Assembly (NCBI RefSeq): GCF_032854445.1 | Contig: NC_088295.1 | Span: forward strand, 68,865,249 to 68,913,057 | From: Liolophura sinensis | Lineage: Eukaryota > Mollusca > Polyplacophora > Chitonida > Chitonidae | Reading direction: 5' to 3' | Length of the DNA stretch: 47,809 bases | The notes under the pieces: model-generated | The model's input: the letters and a program-made list of their open reading frames with translations, nothing else | What the model was told of the DNA's origin: nothing | Database searches by the model: none | Part shown: piece after piece, positions 1 through 12,150 of the stretch | Layout of the letters: each line of letters begins with the position of its first letter | Position numbering within the stretch: position 1 is the first letter of the stretch | Translations under genes and position numbers: made by a program

Positions 1-262
1 ACCGCCATCTGTTCTGGTCACCTGGTCCAAACCATAGCAACGCTCAGTAATACCATGGCGGCAAGTCGTTAGTGGACAAGCTGTACAGAAAGGGCCAAAT
101 GGATACCCTTTATCTTAAAAAAGCCATTGCACATCCATTATTTTTTCTGAACCGCCCTAAAACGTCCAGACGAGTCATCCAACTGTTTGGTTCTACCTAT
201 TGACTCCGGAAGCCTTGACACAGACAAAAAGACTTCTTGTCACATGATATTTGATCACTTAC
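1..262 (-). other. lin28: lin-28 intron, start of (after cold-shock exon)
   Basis: Intron sequence begins with GTAAGT at 262 and runs off the left edge. I looked on the minus strand for the CCHC zinc-knuckle pattern (C-x2-C-x4-H-x4-C) and did not find it, so that exon lies outside the window. A YY1-like ATGGCGGC occurs at about 55-62. Confidence 0.8.
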
Positions 263-435
263 CTGATTTTTCGGTATTTCTTCCTGGACAAGGGTCGCTT
301 TGCACTTCCCTTGCACTCCGATCCTCCCGGTCCGCATACATAGATCGCTTCCAAGCCTTTTTTACTGACATTGTATTCAAACTCCACCTCCTCACCTTCT
401 TCCAAACTTCGGAATCCTGTTTTATGAATCACCGA
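263..435 (-). CDS. lin28: lin-28 exon: second half of cold-shock domain (internal exon)
   Basis: This 173-nt exon encodes 57 residues plus two bases of a split codon. It begins SVIHKTGFRSLEEGEEVEFE, continues through KKGLEAIYVCGPGG and ends in a basic stretch (RPLSRKKYRK). This matches the C-terminal half of the Lin-28 cold-shock domain. The G-F-R-S-L, E-E-V-E-F, K-G-L-E and G-P-G-G…C-x-G-S…R-P signatures, and the basic linker leading to the zinc knuckles, distinguish Lin-28 from Y-box proteins. Reading on the minus strand, a pyrimidine-rich tract ending in ACAG precedes the exon and CAG|GTAAGT follows it, a near-ideal donor. The exon starts in phase 0, matching the end of the exon at 15057-15160. 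It ends with two bases of a split codon, so the next exon must begin in phase 2. Lin-28 is a cytoplasmic and nuclear RNA-binding protein known to block let-7 maturation and to control developmental timing. The CCHC knuckles are not in the window. Confidence 0.95.
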
Positions 436-3400
436 CTGTTAAAAGGAAAACGAAAGACAATGTTGTTATCCACAATAGAACATTATGTCACGATGCATAA
501 ATAGCTGTGACACAAATGCAACCTATTTTAACGACACGTCACTAAAGCATTAATTACCATAACGCCAAACTTCAATACGTGTATCAGCGAAACAATGCGA
601 TGGCAACAAGCAGTAATATAGTGTTGGCGACATCATACACAACGGTATATCACTGCATAGACAGGAACGAACTAATTAAACCGTATATGATCGATGCCAA
701 TACTTGAGACATGATTAATGAATGGATTGGTCGATTGGCGTACTGATTAATACAGCACTGAATCATGCACTTGTTTAAGACACTGAATGGTTTGTGTCTG
801 AATCGTCGGTTATGTCCCCGTTACGAACAAGTAGTGATCCAGTGCTGAGCGCATTGAACTTCTCAGAAATTCTCAGAAACTGAAATTATTAAAGATTCTA
901 GAACAAGTGCAATGATATTCTTTAGACATTTTCAGGTCTAAGTCATAGTCAGAACAAAATATACACCAAAGGTCTTCATCACCTGAGACAAAGAGATGCA
1001 GAAAAACACTGAAGTTCAGGATGAAGTATCCGAAACTTGGATTACCCACCCGCATCTTCTCAACCTTGCAGTTTAACTAATTTAAATCAGACCACTATGT
1101 CTTCTTTAAAATGTCCTAAAATGTTTCACCCCCATAAACTAGCTTTTCCTCATCGTCATGAAGATCATCGACTCTAATATCCCAGACTGAAGGCACGAGT
1201 CACATAGACAGACATTACGTCATGTAACCTTGGTGATATCTTGTGTCCCGAATAAACCAATGCCCGTTCACCTATGTTCTACGATAAATACAAGTAAGAC
1301 AAGCACCGATTGGTTGTACATCCGTTCAAGTCAGGCGATGAGGTTTCTAGTAACAATAAGTAAGAAATAATTTATCGGAGTCGACATGAAGAGGGATATT
1401 ATTTATGGATATCTACTTAGAGATTACCGTTACATTTATCATCAAAGCCTAACCTTAAGTTAGATAATATCCCTGATGACCGATCCCCATTGTTACTTGG
1501 ACGAGTGACACGACAAAACCTAATATATACAGACCGGGCGGGCTTCCGTAAACGGACACTAGCTAAGTATATTGATCTATATATCGGAGAAATGCAGTAT
1601 CCGGTTATAAAAGCCGACAGCATTAAATATACGGCAACAATCGATAAGCATGCTACCTATACCTATACATCTATTATTTAAAGAAGCTGTGATTTTATAC
1701 TGTGCTAGTCTAAAAGATTAGATTCCATCTTGAAACCTGTAGTATATTTTCCAGGCATGGGAGAGGTGTCTTTGTACGCCAATGGTTTATGGGAAAAAAG
1801 AAAGGGATAAAGAAAACATTCAAAACATCTAAAATATGCACTCGACTAATGCATAGACTCTAAAAGAACTCAGGTTTGCCATTTTGAATTGTGTGAACTA
1901 CTTCATGCGACAATGACATGCATGGTAACCAGGACAATTTCATTACGTATCGCCCGGTATAAAAATGTTCTAGAACAGCTTTTGATAGTCCTCAACTTAT
2001 TATGATTTGTGACGTATACTTTGACAGTTTTCCTCTGTATAATTCGAATACTGCGATGAGCTGATGATAAATAGAAAAAAAAAAACAGAAGCCATAGAAG
2101 GATCTAGAAGATCATTCACCCAACACTAATATACGTGTAAATAAATTTATTCAATTTCGTTTCAGATTTGAGAAATACATATTTTTGTTCCCTGCAAGAC
2201 TCATATGAACACATTTTTGCGACGTATAATGTAAGTAAATACAACAAATTACTATATAATGAAAAGTCCACTAATCCAACAGATAGAACCCTTCGTTATG
2301 AATAGTCACGTGGGAATAGGTTTGATGGTAACTTATGTGAGTGCATGCGTGGATGTGAACGCTTTGTCGCCAAGGGCGCTCAGGGTATAGTGACGTACAT
2401 GAGCAGCGATAGATAAATCAGACCCTGAAAAGGCAGAACTATCACGGGATTGGGTTAGATTGCGTCACGGATTAGGATCGTATCAGTAACGTGTTCGTCA
2501 GATGTATACTTCCATGTAACAATGACCGGCAGTACCATACACAGTACCATACACATACCCTGCATCAAATTAGTGCCAGTCGCAAACCGTGGGTTCACTG
2601 GTATACACGAACTTTAATTTTATTATCGAACGCCCAAACGGTGATAAAACTGATCATTTAGTTTCGCTTCTCCAGGACGAGATCCCAGATGGACAGCGGA
2701 CCGTTATTCCACCCTGTTCTACAGCATGTGTTTGGCTAATGTAACCTCTGTACATCCCCCTGAGCCCTATAACAGCGGCTTATCGCTGACCTATTGCTGG
2801 TGTACACATGTACGTGGGTGGGCACCTTTCTACTTTGACCACTAATAAAAACACAGGCTGTACATTCCGATCCTGACCCTAGGTCATGGCCAGTCAGCCA
2901 TAACCACGGCCCCCGAATATATTATCTCGTTACTATAGAAACCAGCCCGCATTATGTTGGTAGTGCTGACCGTGGAGCTGAGAGGACTGTGTAGCGAGCC
3001 AGCCGGGGCTGGACAACGTTGGCCACGAGAGCCGCTGACCCCAGCTGGCCATCACCGCCTGGTCAGCAACCATTCCAGCTTCGCACACAGATCTCGCATT
3101 CCGTGGCCAACCCACAAACTCACAAAACAGGAATGTGGAAAAAACGCCTAATGGTACCCACACTGTTTTTGTGGTCTACAAAATATCCACCAGAACCTAA
3201 CCACAATGTATATATTGGAGAGTACTACTTTCCCGCTTTGTTTTGAAGTATGCTTGGTACGAGAATGTGTTTTAAACGAACATTGTTTCTTGAAAAGAAT
3301 TTTATTGTGAGGAAGCAAAACATGTATCCACTGGTTTCTCCCGTCACCTGCCACTGGTACTGTCGCAGTAAGTGCGGCTTTCTACAGCATATACACTGTA

Positions 3401-4504
3401 CACGCCTTTTCAGTCATTTCAGTGTGAATTTAATTCTACTACGTAGTATTTACTTTCATGTCTTTTGAGAATTTAGTATTGACATTTACCTTCCCCGTAC
3501 AGTTTCTTGATCAGTTTTATTTCGTAACTTTAATTTTTAATACAAACAGGCAGCTGTGCGACAAATTATCTTAAAGAGAAAATCAAAGCTTTAAGGTGTG
3601 GGGGGAAAAGTACTTTTGCAAATAATTATCAAGAAATACACTATCAAAATTACTGGCAATAGTTTAAATAACTGAGAATATTTCAGTGAATTTTCAGATA
3701 ACAAGATTACTTTATCATATAGAAACTGGTTATAAACCTAGTTTCAGGACAAAACTATTCACTTCCAGATGCTGAAGTGCATCTCCGCGGGTGGTTACAG
3801 TTTTTCAGCACATGTAGGCGTACAAATGCAATTATACACTTCATTTTGACGTCAGAAATTTCATAGGGTACTACGGTACCCTATTTTAACCGAGTCCAGT
3901 CTAAGTGCTAATAACATTGTATGTCTTTAAATACGGATATAGCGCCCATATATAATTGAGATTTATCAATAGAAATTGTCAAACATTCTAAATCAAAACA
4001 AGAAAAGAATAATGTCTGAATGCGCTTTCTAACTAAAAATCTTTGAAAATACAACATTAGATTAATAATTATCAAGGTTGGTAATGTATATTGTTAACAC
4101 ACCTGAGATCCACAGGGGTATTTTTGTGCCGGTTTCTTAACACCTATGTAGCTGTCCATCTTACATTATCCGTCAAATATCCAACACATTTATTTGACAA
4201 GTACGACGCCTTATCTGGCAAAAACATATTCGAGCGATCCATGATCATTGAAATTCACCAACCACATGTCATTAACGTTGAAATATAATCTGTGTAAGAG
4301 TACAGCTGAAAGTACAAGTAAACATTAGTTTTCAATAATAGTATTTCAATCGTATTTAATAATCCAAAACTGAATGCAGGGTTTGAGAAATGGTATGTGG
4401 TAAAATTTATTCGTGCTTATCTATAATATTCCATTTAGTTTTATTTGTTTTACTTCAAACACGAGTACCCCTTCTTCTCCTCACCGTGTAAATAAATAAA
4501 TTTA

Positions 4505-4505
4505 T

Positions 4506-4540
<35 letters not shown>
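4505..4540. repeat. (CA)n(TA)n compound microsatellite
   Basis: About 10 CA units pass directly into about 8 TA units. The tract lies inside the large lin-28 intron. Confidence 0.95.
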
Positions 4541-6484
4541 AATATAAGATTTATACAAGTAAGTTATTCAATAAAAATCCAGTTACTACCTAATTTCTTT
4601 TATCCACATGATGATGATTAGTATTAAATTCACACAATTTTTTCAACTTTCAAAAATTAAATGAGTTTATTTTCTATTAAAATATTAATAATATCCATGA
4701 AGTGTTAATTTCGATACTCTTTCCGTGTTTTGTTCCGTGCTCTGTACAGTAATGTTTTCTTGAATCTAAAAAAACACCATTAAAATGTATGCTGTACGAT
4801 CAAATATATTTTTACTTAAATCTGCCAAATTATAATCAATTCTTTATTTCACATTTCGTTAAATACTTGTTTGTTGCATTTTGTTATGTATATAATTATA
4901 TAATCTGTTAGACTGTATCAGCATTTTAACCAAACTACCAACGACTACCAAACTAGCGGCTTTCATTTAGCCTGAAAATATCAACACATTTTCCGGATGT
5001 TGTGTAAAATTTTGAACTTCTGCTTCAACCTAGCCCAACAATTCATGTATACATTTATATCTGTACGGTGTAGCATGCGGCCGAGCCGGCGATGTTCTGG
5101 CCAGAGGCCAAGTAGTCTGTAGTAAAGGCCAGAGCCGCCTTATCCCGCTAGCCCACTGACCAATGGTCAAATTTCTGTAGTATTGAATAAAGAGCCAGCC
5201 TGACAATATGGCTGTGGTCAATATGCACTTCAGCAGTCACAGAACGCCTCCCTCCCTGGCAACCAATTACTTCAAAGGGAACAGACATCCTCCCAGTGCC
5301 GTGTGCATACATACTAGCTATGAGCAACCGTCCAGTATAAGCTGTTGTTTTAGGAAACAATAGGCCGATATTCCCATATTATCTGTACACATGTACACAC
5401 ACCGCTAATGTAGATGAAAAGTGGCTTCAAAATTGAATCTAAACTCAGCCTTCTACACTTATTTAAAAGTTATTCAGTTCAAGGATGTTGAGGTTTAACA
5501 ATGACTAAGTGTAATATAGCTTTCTAATTTTTCTTCCTGCTAATTGTTACGTTAACTAACATACCTAATTTTATACTGTAATGTCAAGTTTAAATTTTAT
5601 TAATTAAGCATGTGAATGAAAGTTTACACTACAAGAAGTAAAAAACAAATAACACGTATTTAAAAGTACATAAAATTAAAATATCGCGAATTGTTTGTAA
5701 AAGAGTAAAAAATTATCATTAAGAAGTCATTCAGTAGCTTTGGATATCTAGGCTGAGAAAGGATAGTGCGCTACGTTAAATACAAAATGACGGAGTAAAT
5801 AAAATATTTAAACAGACTAGGCTCTCTTAAAATATCTCTGTCTATATTTAACAGTTTACAGTTATATTTTGGTAAAACCCTTGCCTAATAGGACTGTTCA
5901 CCGGAACACTGGGTTCTAATTTAATTTAAAGTATGACATTGTTGGATTTGAAACGGTGAAAAGAAAATGAGGCAGATTAAATCAAAGTTCACAATATCTA
6001 AGCTTGTTTCAGTAGGTAACTTTATCTCTAATCTGTAGAGCATATACTGTATCTGCTCTATAATTCGCCTGAAAAAGCGCATTTTTAGAGGTCAATAAAT
6101 GAAGTAAAACATTTCTACTGGCGTCGAAATTTAAACACCATCTAAATTCCATAACAAAAAATAAAAGCACCTTCCAAAGATCAACAGAAGTCTCAGAATC
6201 ATGCACGATTACAAAGATGACAAAATGTTAGGTCATATACAGTCAGTGAGAAGAGGCGGCCCAGAAGAGGATCACGTACAATGTGATTGAAAGCATGAAT
6301 GGACTAGAAAGCACTTTTTCCAATATTTTCATTTCTGTGTCTTACAAATTGTGTATGTTAATGTTTAAGTTCGAATCGCCATTTGAAATTCAGGAGGTAT
6401 CTGGAATTGTTCTGAATGGTTAGTACTAACCATCGGCATGACAGACGGAGCGATGGATGGACAGTGGCATGACATTTTGAGGCT

Positions 6485-6542
6485 GTGTGTGTATGCAGGT
6501 TGGAGGGGGTAGTGCTCCAATGTGAGGGTGGGGGGGGGGGGG
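6485..6542 (+). repeat. G-rich tract with a run of 13 G
   Basis: A (GT) stretch, then GGAGGGGG, GAGGG and a run of 13 G at 6530-6542 lie on the plus strand. The G-runs are enough to form a G-quadruplex with a long loop. In the lin-28 pre-mRNA the tract would be C-rich. Confidence 0.8.
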
Positions 6543-7799
6543 ATAAGTGCATGGAGAGGATCTCGCTAGTTGTTTGTTCAGAGATTAGCCTAGACAGTTG
6601 GTCACTACAATGGGTGTCCAGCAGCTACGATAATGGATGAAGCAGTTGGTCGGCCTTCTCTACCAGAACTAGGCGTAGATTTCGACTCAGTGTTCAGTCC
6701 CAGATAATGTCGTGAGGCCCAGGGGCCGACTGAAGCTGTGATAGGAAGGTGACAGATCGACCATTCTCCCCACTCGTTACGCTTGACCAGTCCTTTCTGA
6801 ACTAAACCCGGCGAGATAATCCCTCCAACCATAATGCAGGCTAGGAAATCTGGCCAGGCGTCAGTTTGTACAGTACACACTAAAACATATATCTCCCAGC
6901 GAAAATTTATGTCCCGCTATACCGCATTCTTTCATACAATTTTTTTTTTCATCATTTTACCCGAAGTCGGTCAACTGGTATATACTTCACTTCTCCCTCA
7001 AGTGAACGTCCCCCACGTATTGAAGGGGGGTGGTCGTACATCCGGGCATTCGCCTGACTCCGCGAAATCTGTCGCTCCCACTCAACTGGCACATTAATAT
7101 GACAAACAGCTTAGTACCCAGACCCACATCTTGGCTTGTCTTAGTTTTCACTGTTTCGTCAACAACGAACAGCCTGGTATAGAGACATTCTCAGGCTGCT
7201 TTGGGAGATGACTACAAAGAAGAAGCGAGTGCACCTATCTTAAAAGCACAAAGAAAGACAAGGTTTGTTACAGGGAAAAACAATCCAGAATTTTATTTGA
7301 AAATTTATTCCACACGCAAATAATTTCTACTATAAAGTTGTAATTATGTGTACAGTCAGCGGGTGGCAATATGCCATGGATAAATACCGTTAATAAACCA
7401 CTATAAATAGTTAACCTTTACTTATTTCTGGTACTATATAAAGATATGTTAATGCGTCTGAAGAGTTAGGGAACTTGATATGTTTAACAACTTAAGTTGG
7501 AGGTAACTGCATACTTTTTAAATTATAAATATATTTGTGTACATAAACCTGTGTATATATTACACTCCCCATTAAAATTTTCATTTCTTCAGCAGTTTCC
7601 CAAAATCAGCACAGTTTTTAAAATGGAATGTTAAATGAAGGTTGTCAAATTTAAACTATTTTCCCAACCTCTTCTAAAGGATAATACCTAATGAGTGTCA
7701 TCACTTCTATCTGACAATGTAACAAATAAACTGAGATTTTTGGATAACGTTTTCTATGTAGCAAACTAACAACAAATCGAATAGGACACATACATGAAC

Positions 7800-7801
<2 letters not shown>

Positions 7802-7837
<36 letters not shown>

Positions 7838-7856
7838 TATATATATATATATATAT
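7802..7856. repeat. (CA)n(TA)n compound microsatellite
   Basis: About 17 CA units are followed by about 9 AT units, the same CA-then-TA architecture as at 4.5 kb. Confidence 0.95.
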
Positions 7857-10711
7857 GGTCATATAAATAGCCTATGGTTTATACAGAAAATAAACACTTG
7901 TGTATTTAGATATTTTCCTCAATACACTACAGAATGGAAAATATTTTAGGATCCGTTGTGACCTATTATCAGAAGTATCTAAATTACGTTATAAATAAAT
8001 AAATAAATTCTTTTAAAATTTTCTCCTGTATGCATGTGTACACATCAATCTAAAGAATATTTTACTCCTAAAGTCACCATGAAAATCTAAATAGATATAT
8101 ATTAATATTTACATTGCCAGAATTAAATAAATCCTCAAATTCATTTACATATAGATGCAGGAGATGAATTATTACGAATTGTTATGATAATTATCTGAAC
8201 AAGATGTTCTATTTTTGTGCTAAATTAGTGCTTACGTGACAACTACTGTCAAGATACACTGTGACATCGCCACATCAAAGCATCTCCACTTATTCAGTTC
8301 ATCTTGATCATGTAGCTTTATTTCTCTACCTCCAGCTTTTGCCTGGATCTAGGAATTTAATGCGCCCTAGTCAGCATTACTCAAATAGAACAATTTTAAT
8401 TGACTGGGATTTGTTTTGTACCTTTTATTTGAAAGTCATAAATGCGTGTGTATATAGTTTGACGTTTACCTTAAGGTTTTCAAATGGAATTTCAACACGA
8501 TGGATTACAACCGCAAATACTTATCAAGAATGATCTAACGCACTCTAATGGACTAAACATCTATCATACATACACTTACTTATGTAGGCCATGTCTTTAT
8601 ATATTTTAGTATATAAAACATTGCCAGGCAACAAGGAAACAGAATCCTCATAATCCGGCTTTTATGTTTCGAGCTATAAACTATAAGAGATAAATTCTAG
8701 AAAATCGAACGATCAGGTGACAGCTCTATACGATAAAACAGGTCGATGTCATCTAAGATGGCGGCCTGTGCAATGGGCTCCGGTAGTGCTGATATACAGT
8801 TGCACGCGACTGCACCAGACACATGCAAGTTTCCGTCTAATTAATTTACAAAAAAAGCGGAGTGGTAAGAGATGAAGCCTTACATAGATTTTCGCATGAA
8901 ACAGAAAAAAAATAACCCAGTGCATGTGAAAACGTAAGTAAATACCACGACGGTTTCAAAATATATCTGATAATTTTATGCGATTCTGAAGACCTCTCAC
9001 AATGTGGATATTCTGCACGATATACCAGCCGATAGTCTGGCATCATTCACTAATAAGCAGTCAAAATGTGATACTATAGAAAAAAGGGTGAGCACTAAGT
9101 CACTCCAATCAATACCCACCTGTGTGTGTAAAACGTAAGCCTTTATGGGCCTAGAGCAGACAAGATGCATTGTAAACTCAATGTCTTCACTGCGGATCGA
9201 TAATCTCTCTGCCTCACCCCGTGAACCCCTCCCTCGATCGTCTTACCTACACCCTACATAATACAGTCCTAATCTACCATACGATTAAACCTAAAACTGA
9301 AAGAATACAAAAGCTTGAAGTATGCCCTAATTCGTGCCATAGAAACACTATCGTTTTTAAGCCACGACCAATACTTAGGACCACATATCCTTGTTTTTTG
9401 TTTCTCTTCTTTTTGATTTTTTTTTTCACATTTAACAGACAGTCTGACTTCGTCAAAATTATGAAAAATAAATCACAACATTATCTTCTATGTCTCGCGA
9501 GATAAAATAGGAAATAAAACACTGTTGATATCTAATAGCACTCCATAACATAAACCAGCAACAAGCTGACATATAGTGGTATACCAGGCTATGTACTAAT
9601 TAGGAATTCTGACCCACCCTTCTGATTGGGATCAAATGGTATCATGTACCCACAGTCCAACATATCCATTTCATCTTTTCGATGCTTTCCCCAGATATAT
9701 ATTGTAATAAAGGTCTATAGAAGTCAATAAACAGATACTATCAGGATCTCCTTTCCCAACAGCCTCTCTTGCAGTCCATAAATTCTGACTTGTTCTAAAA
9801 ACTATTATTCTTTCTGATAAAAGTTAACTTTGTCTTCCTGTAATGTACTTTTAATAAATATTACTTTGAAGAATTTCACATTAAAACACGACATTACACT
9901 GTATATAAGTTCAAAGACTGTAGATGGCCTTGAAATGCGACATTTAGAGTATAATATGTTTCATAATCATTAACAGAACAATGTCTTTGTCCATGTGAAA
10001 ACAATTCTAACGACATTGTCATACTTTATGATCTTTCAAGATCTTTGAAGAGTTGAAAATTCCATATGTAGACGTTATGTAGAAACCTTTCAAAGTCCCA
10101 AAAAATTCCAGAATAAAAACATCGACTGTGAAACTTAGTGGTTCTGCAGTCTACATTTACAGTACACATCACGTACAAAATTTACAATATTAACAAATAT
10201 TAACAAATCTACATTAAACTTGAATCTGAAGCAAACTTGTTTGAGAAGTGATTTCCTAAAAAGAGCCTTTTCTGTTTTTAATTAATAGCCGGTGGAAGCT
10301 GTTAATATTTCAAGTTTCAATTTGTCCAGTCATTCTTGCACCTAATGTAGAATGTGTCTTCCAGTGATTAGTCTCTAAAGTAACCCAGAAAGAAGAATTG
10401 CATAAAACCAGACCCCTTATGCCAAATATTCACTACTCTTATATTGTCCTATAACAGTTTTCGTTAACATTTTCTTTGCAATTTTAATTTGACAGATCTA
10501 TGGTCCAATAGAAAAATCAAATCCTTACATGAAAGTGTATCACTGTATGCATGTATACAGGAAACAACACAAGTGAAGAGTTAAAGTGAAAAGCATTGTT
10601 TATAAGTAATCCACTCTGAAGCGCTAGTTTCTATTCTTGACAAGGGGAAAGGGGCACTAAGAGGCAACCAACCGGGGTAGAACTCAAATACAGGTCATCG
10701 CCGTATCAGTC

Positions 10712-11413
10712 TACATGCTGCTTCGTGCAGCTTCCCAGCAGCCATTATCCCATTCACATATACATGCTGCCTCAAAAAGGCTCTCTACCAGCCACAATCC
10801 CATTCACATATATAATGCTGCAGCGACCAGCTCTTCAGCAGTCATTATCACGTTCTCATATACGTGCTATCCTGACCAGCTCTCCAGCAGCCATGCCCCA
10901 TTCACATATAAATGGTGCACCGACCAGCTCTCTAGCTGCCGCCATTGTCCCATTCACATATGCAGGCTGAACCGACGAGCTCTCTAGCTGCCGCCATTAT
11001 CCCATTCATATATGTTGGCTGCACCGACCTGCTCTCCAGCAGCCATGCTTCATTCACATATAAATGGTGCACCGTCCAGCTCTCTAGCTGCCGCCATTAT
11101 CCCATTCACATATACATGCTACGCCGACCATTGTCCCATTCACATATGCAATCTGCCCCGACCAGCTCTATAGCTGCCGCCATTATCCCATTTACATATA
11201 CAAGCTGCACCGACCAGTTCTCTAGCTGCCGCCGTTATCACATTCACATATGAAGGCTGCACCGACCAGCTCTCTACTTGACGCCATTATCCATTCACAT
11301 ATACATGCTGCAGTGACCAGCTCTCTACCTAACGTCATTATCCTATTCACATATATAATGCTGCACCCACCAGCTCTCTGGCAGCCATTATCCCATTCAC
11401 ATATACACAGACC
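10712..11413. repeat. minisatellite A, about 50-bp unit (about 14 copies)
   Basis: Imperfect tandem units carry the core CAGC-nn-CCATTATCCCATTCACATAT followed by a spacer such as GCTGCACCGACCAGCTCTCTAG. Unit length varies from about 40 to 53 bp because of indels. Many units contain GCCGCCAT, the reverse of a YY1-type ATGGCGGC. The array lies in the lin-28 intron next to minisatellite B, with which it shares its core. ORFs read through it are repeat artefacts. Confidence 0.9.
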
Positions 11414-12150
11414 AGCTCTCCAGTAATCATTTCCTCATTCACTTCCGCTTCTCGGCAGCCACTGACTCATTCATATAGACCGTTCCTTCTCTAGCAACCA
11501 TTTCCTCATTAACACATGCTGTCCCCTCTCCAGCGACCATGTCCTCATTAACATATGTGGTCCCCTCTCCAGCAACCATTTCCTCATTAACACATGTGGT
11601 CCCCTCTCCAGCGACCATTTCCTCATTAACACATGTGGTCCCCTCTCCAGCAACTATTTCCTCATTTTTCAAATGCGGTCCCCTCTCCAGCGACCATTTC
11701 CTCATTAACATATGCGGTCCCATCTCCAGCAAACATTTCCTCATTAACATATGTGGTGCCCTCTCCAGCAACCATTTCCTCATTAACACATGCGGTCCTC
11801 TCTCCGGCGACCATTTTACTCATTAACATATGTGGTCCCCTTTCCAGCGACCATTACCTCATTAACATATTCGGTCCCCTTTCCAGCGACCATTTCCTCA
11901 TTAACATATGCGCTCTCCTGTCCAGCAACCATTACCTCATGAACATATGCGGTCCCTCTCCAGCAACCATTTCCTCATTAACATATGCGCTCTCCTGTCC
12001 AGCAACCATTTCCTCATTAACATATGCGCTCTCCTGTCCAGCAACCATTTCCTCATTAACATATAGGGTCCCCTCTCCAGCGACCATTTCTCCAAACAGA
12101 AACTCGCTGCCTCGATCCGCTTTCCGCCAGCCATTCGCTCATTCACAAAT
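11414..12150. repeat. minisatellite B, 39-bp unit (about 16 regular copies)
   Basis: Regular 39-bp units occupy about 11.49-12.09 kb, read on the plus strand as TCCCCTCTCCAGCGACCATT, then TCCTCATTAACATATG and a short variable end. Degenerate units lie at both edges. Since 39 is 13 codons, the array is open in several frames on both strands, giving 13-residue repeats up to 173 codons. One unit near 11.66 kb has a replaced segment (TTTCAAATG). Confidence 0.92.

Noticed and set aside
1-262. Zinc-knuckle exon of lin-28
   Set aside because: No C-x2-C-x4-H-x4-C pattern in any minus frame; the exon is probably outside the window.
2933-3246. Overlapping ORFs on both strands in a GC-richer intron patch
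   Set aside because: No recognisable domain, no supported splice sites, and openness on both strands.
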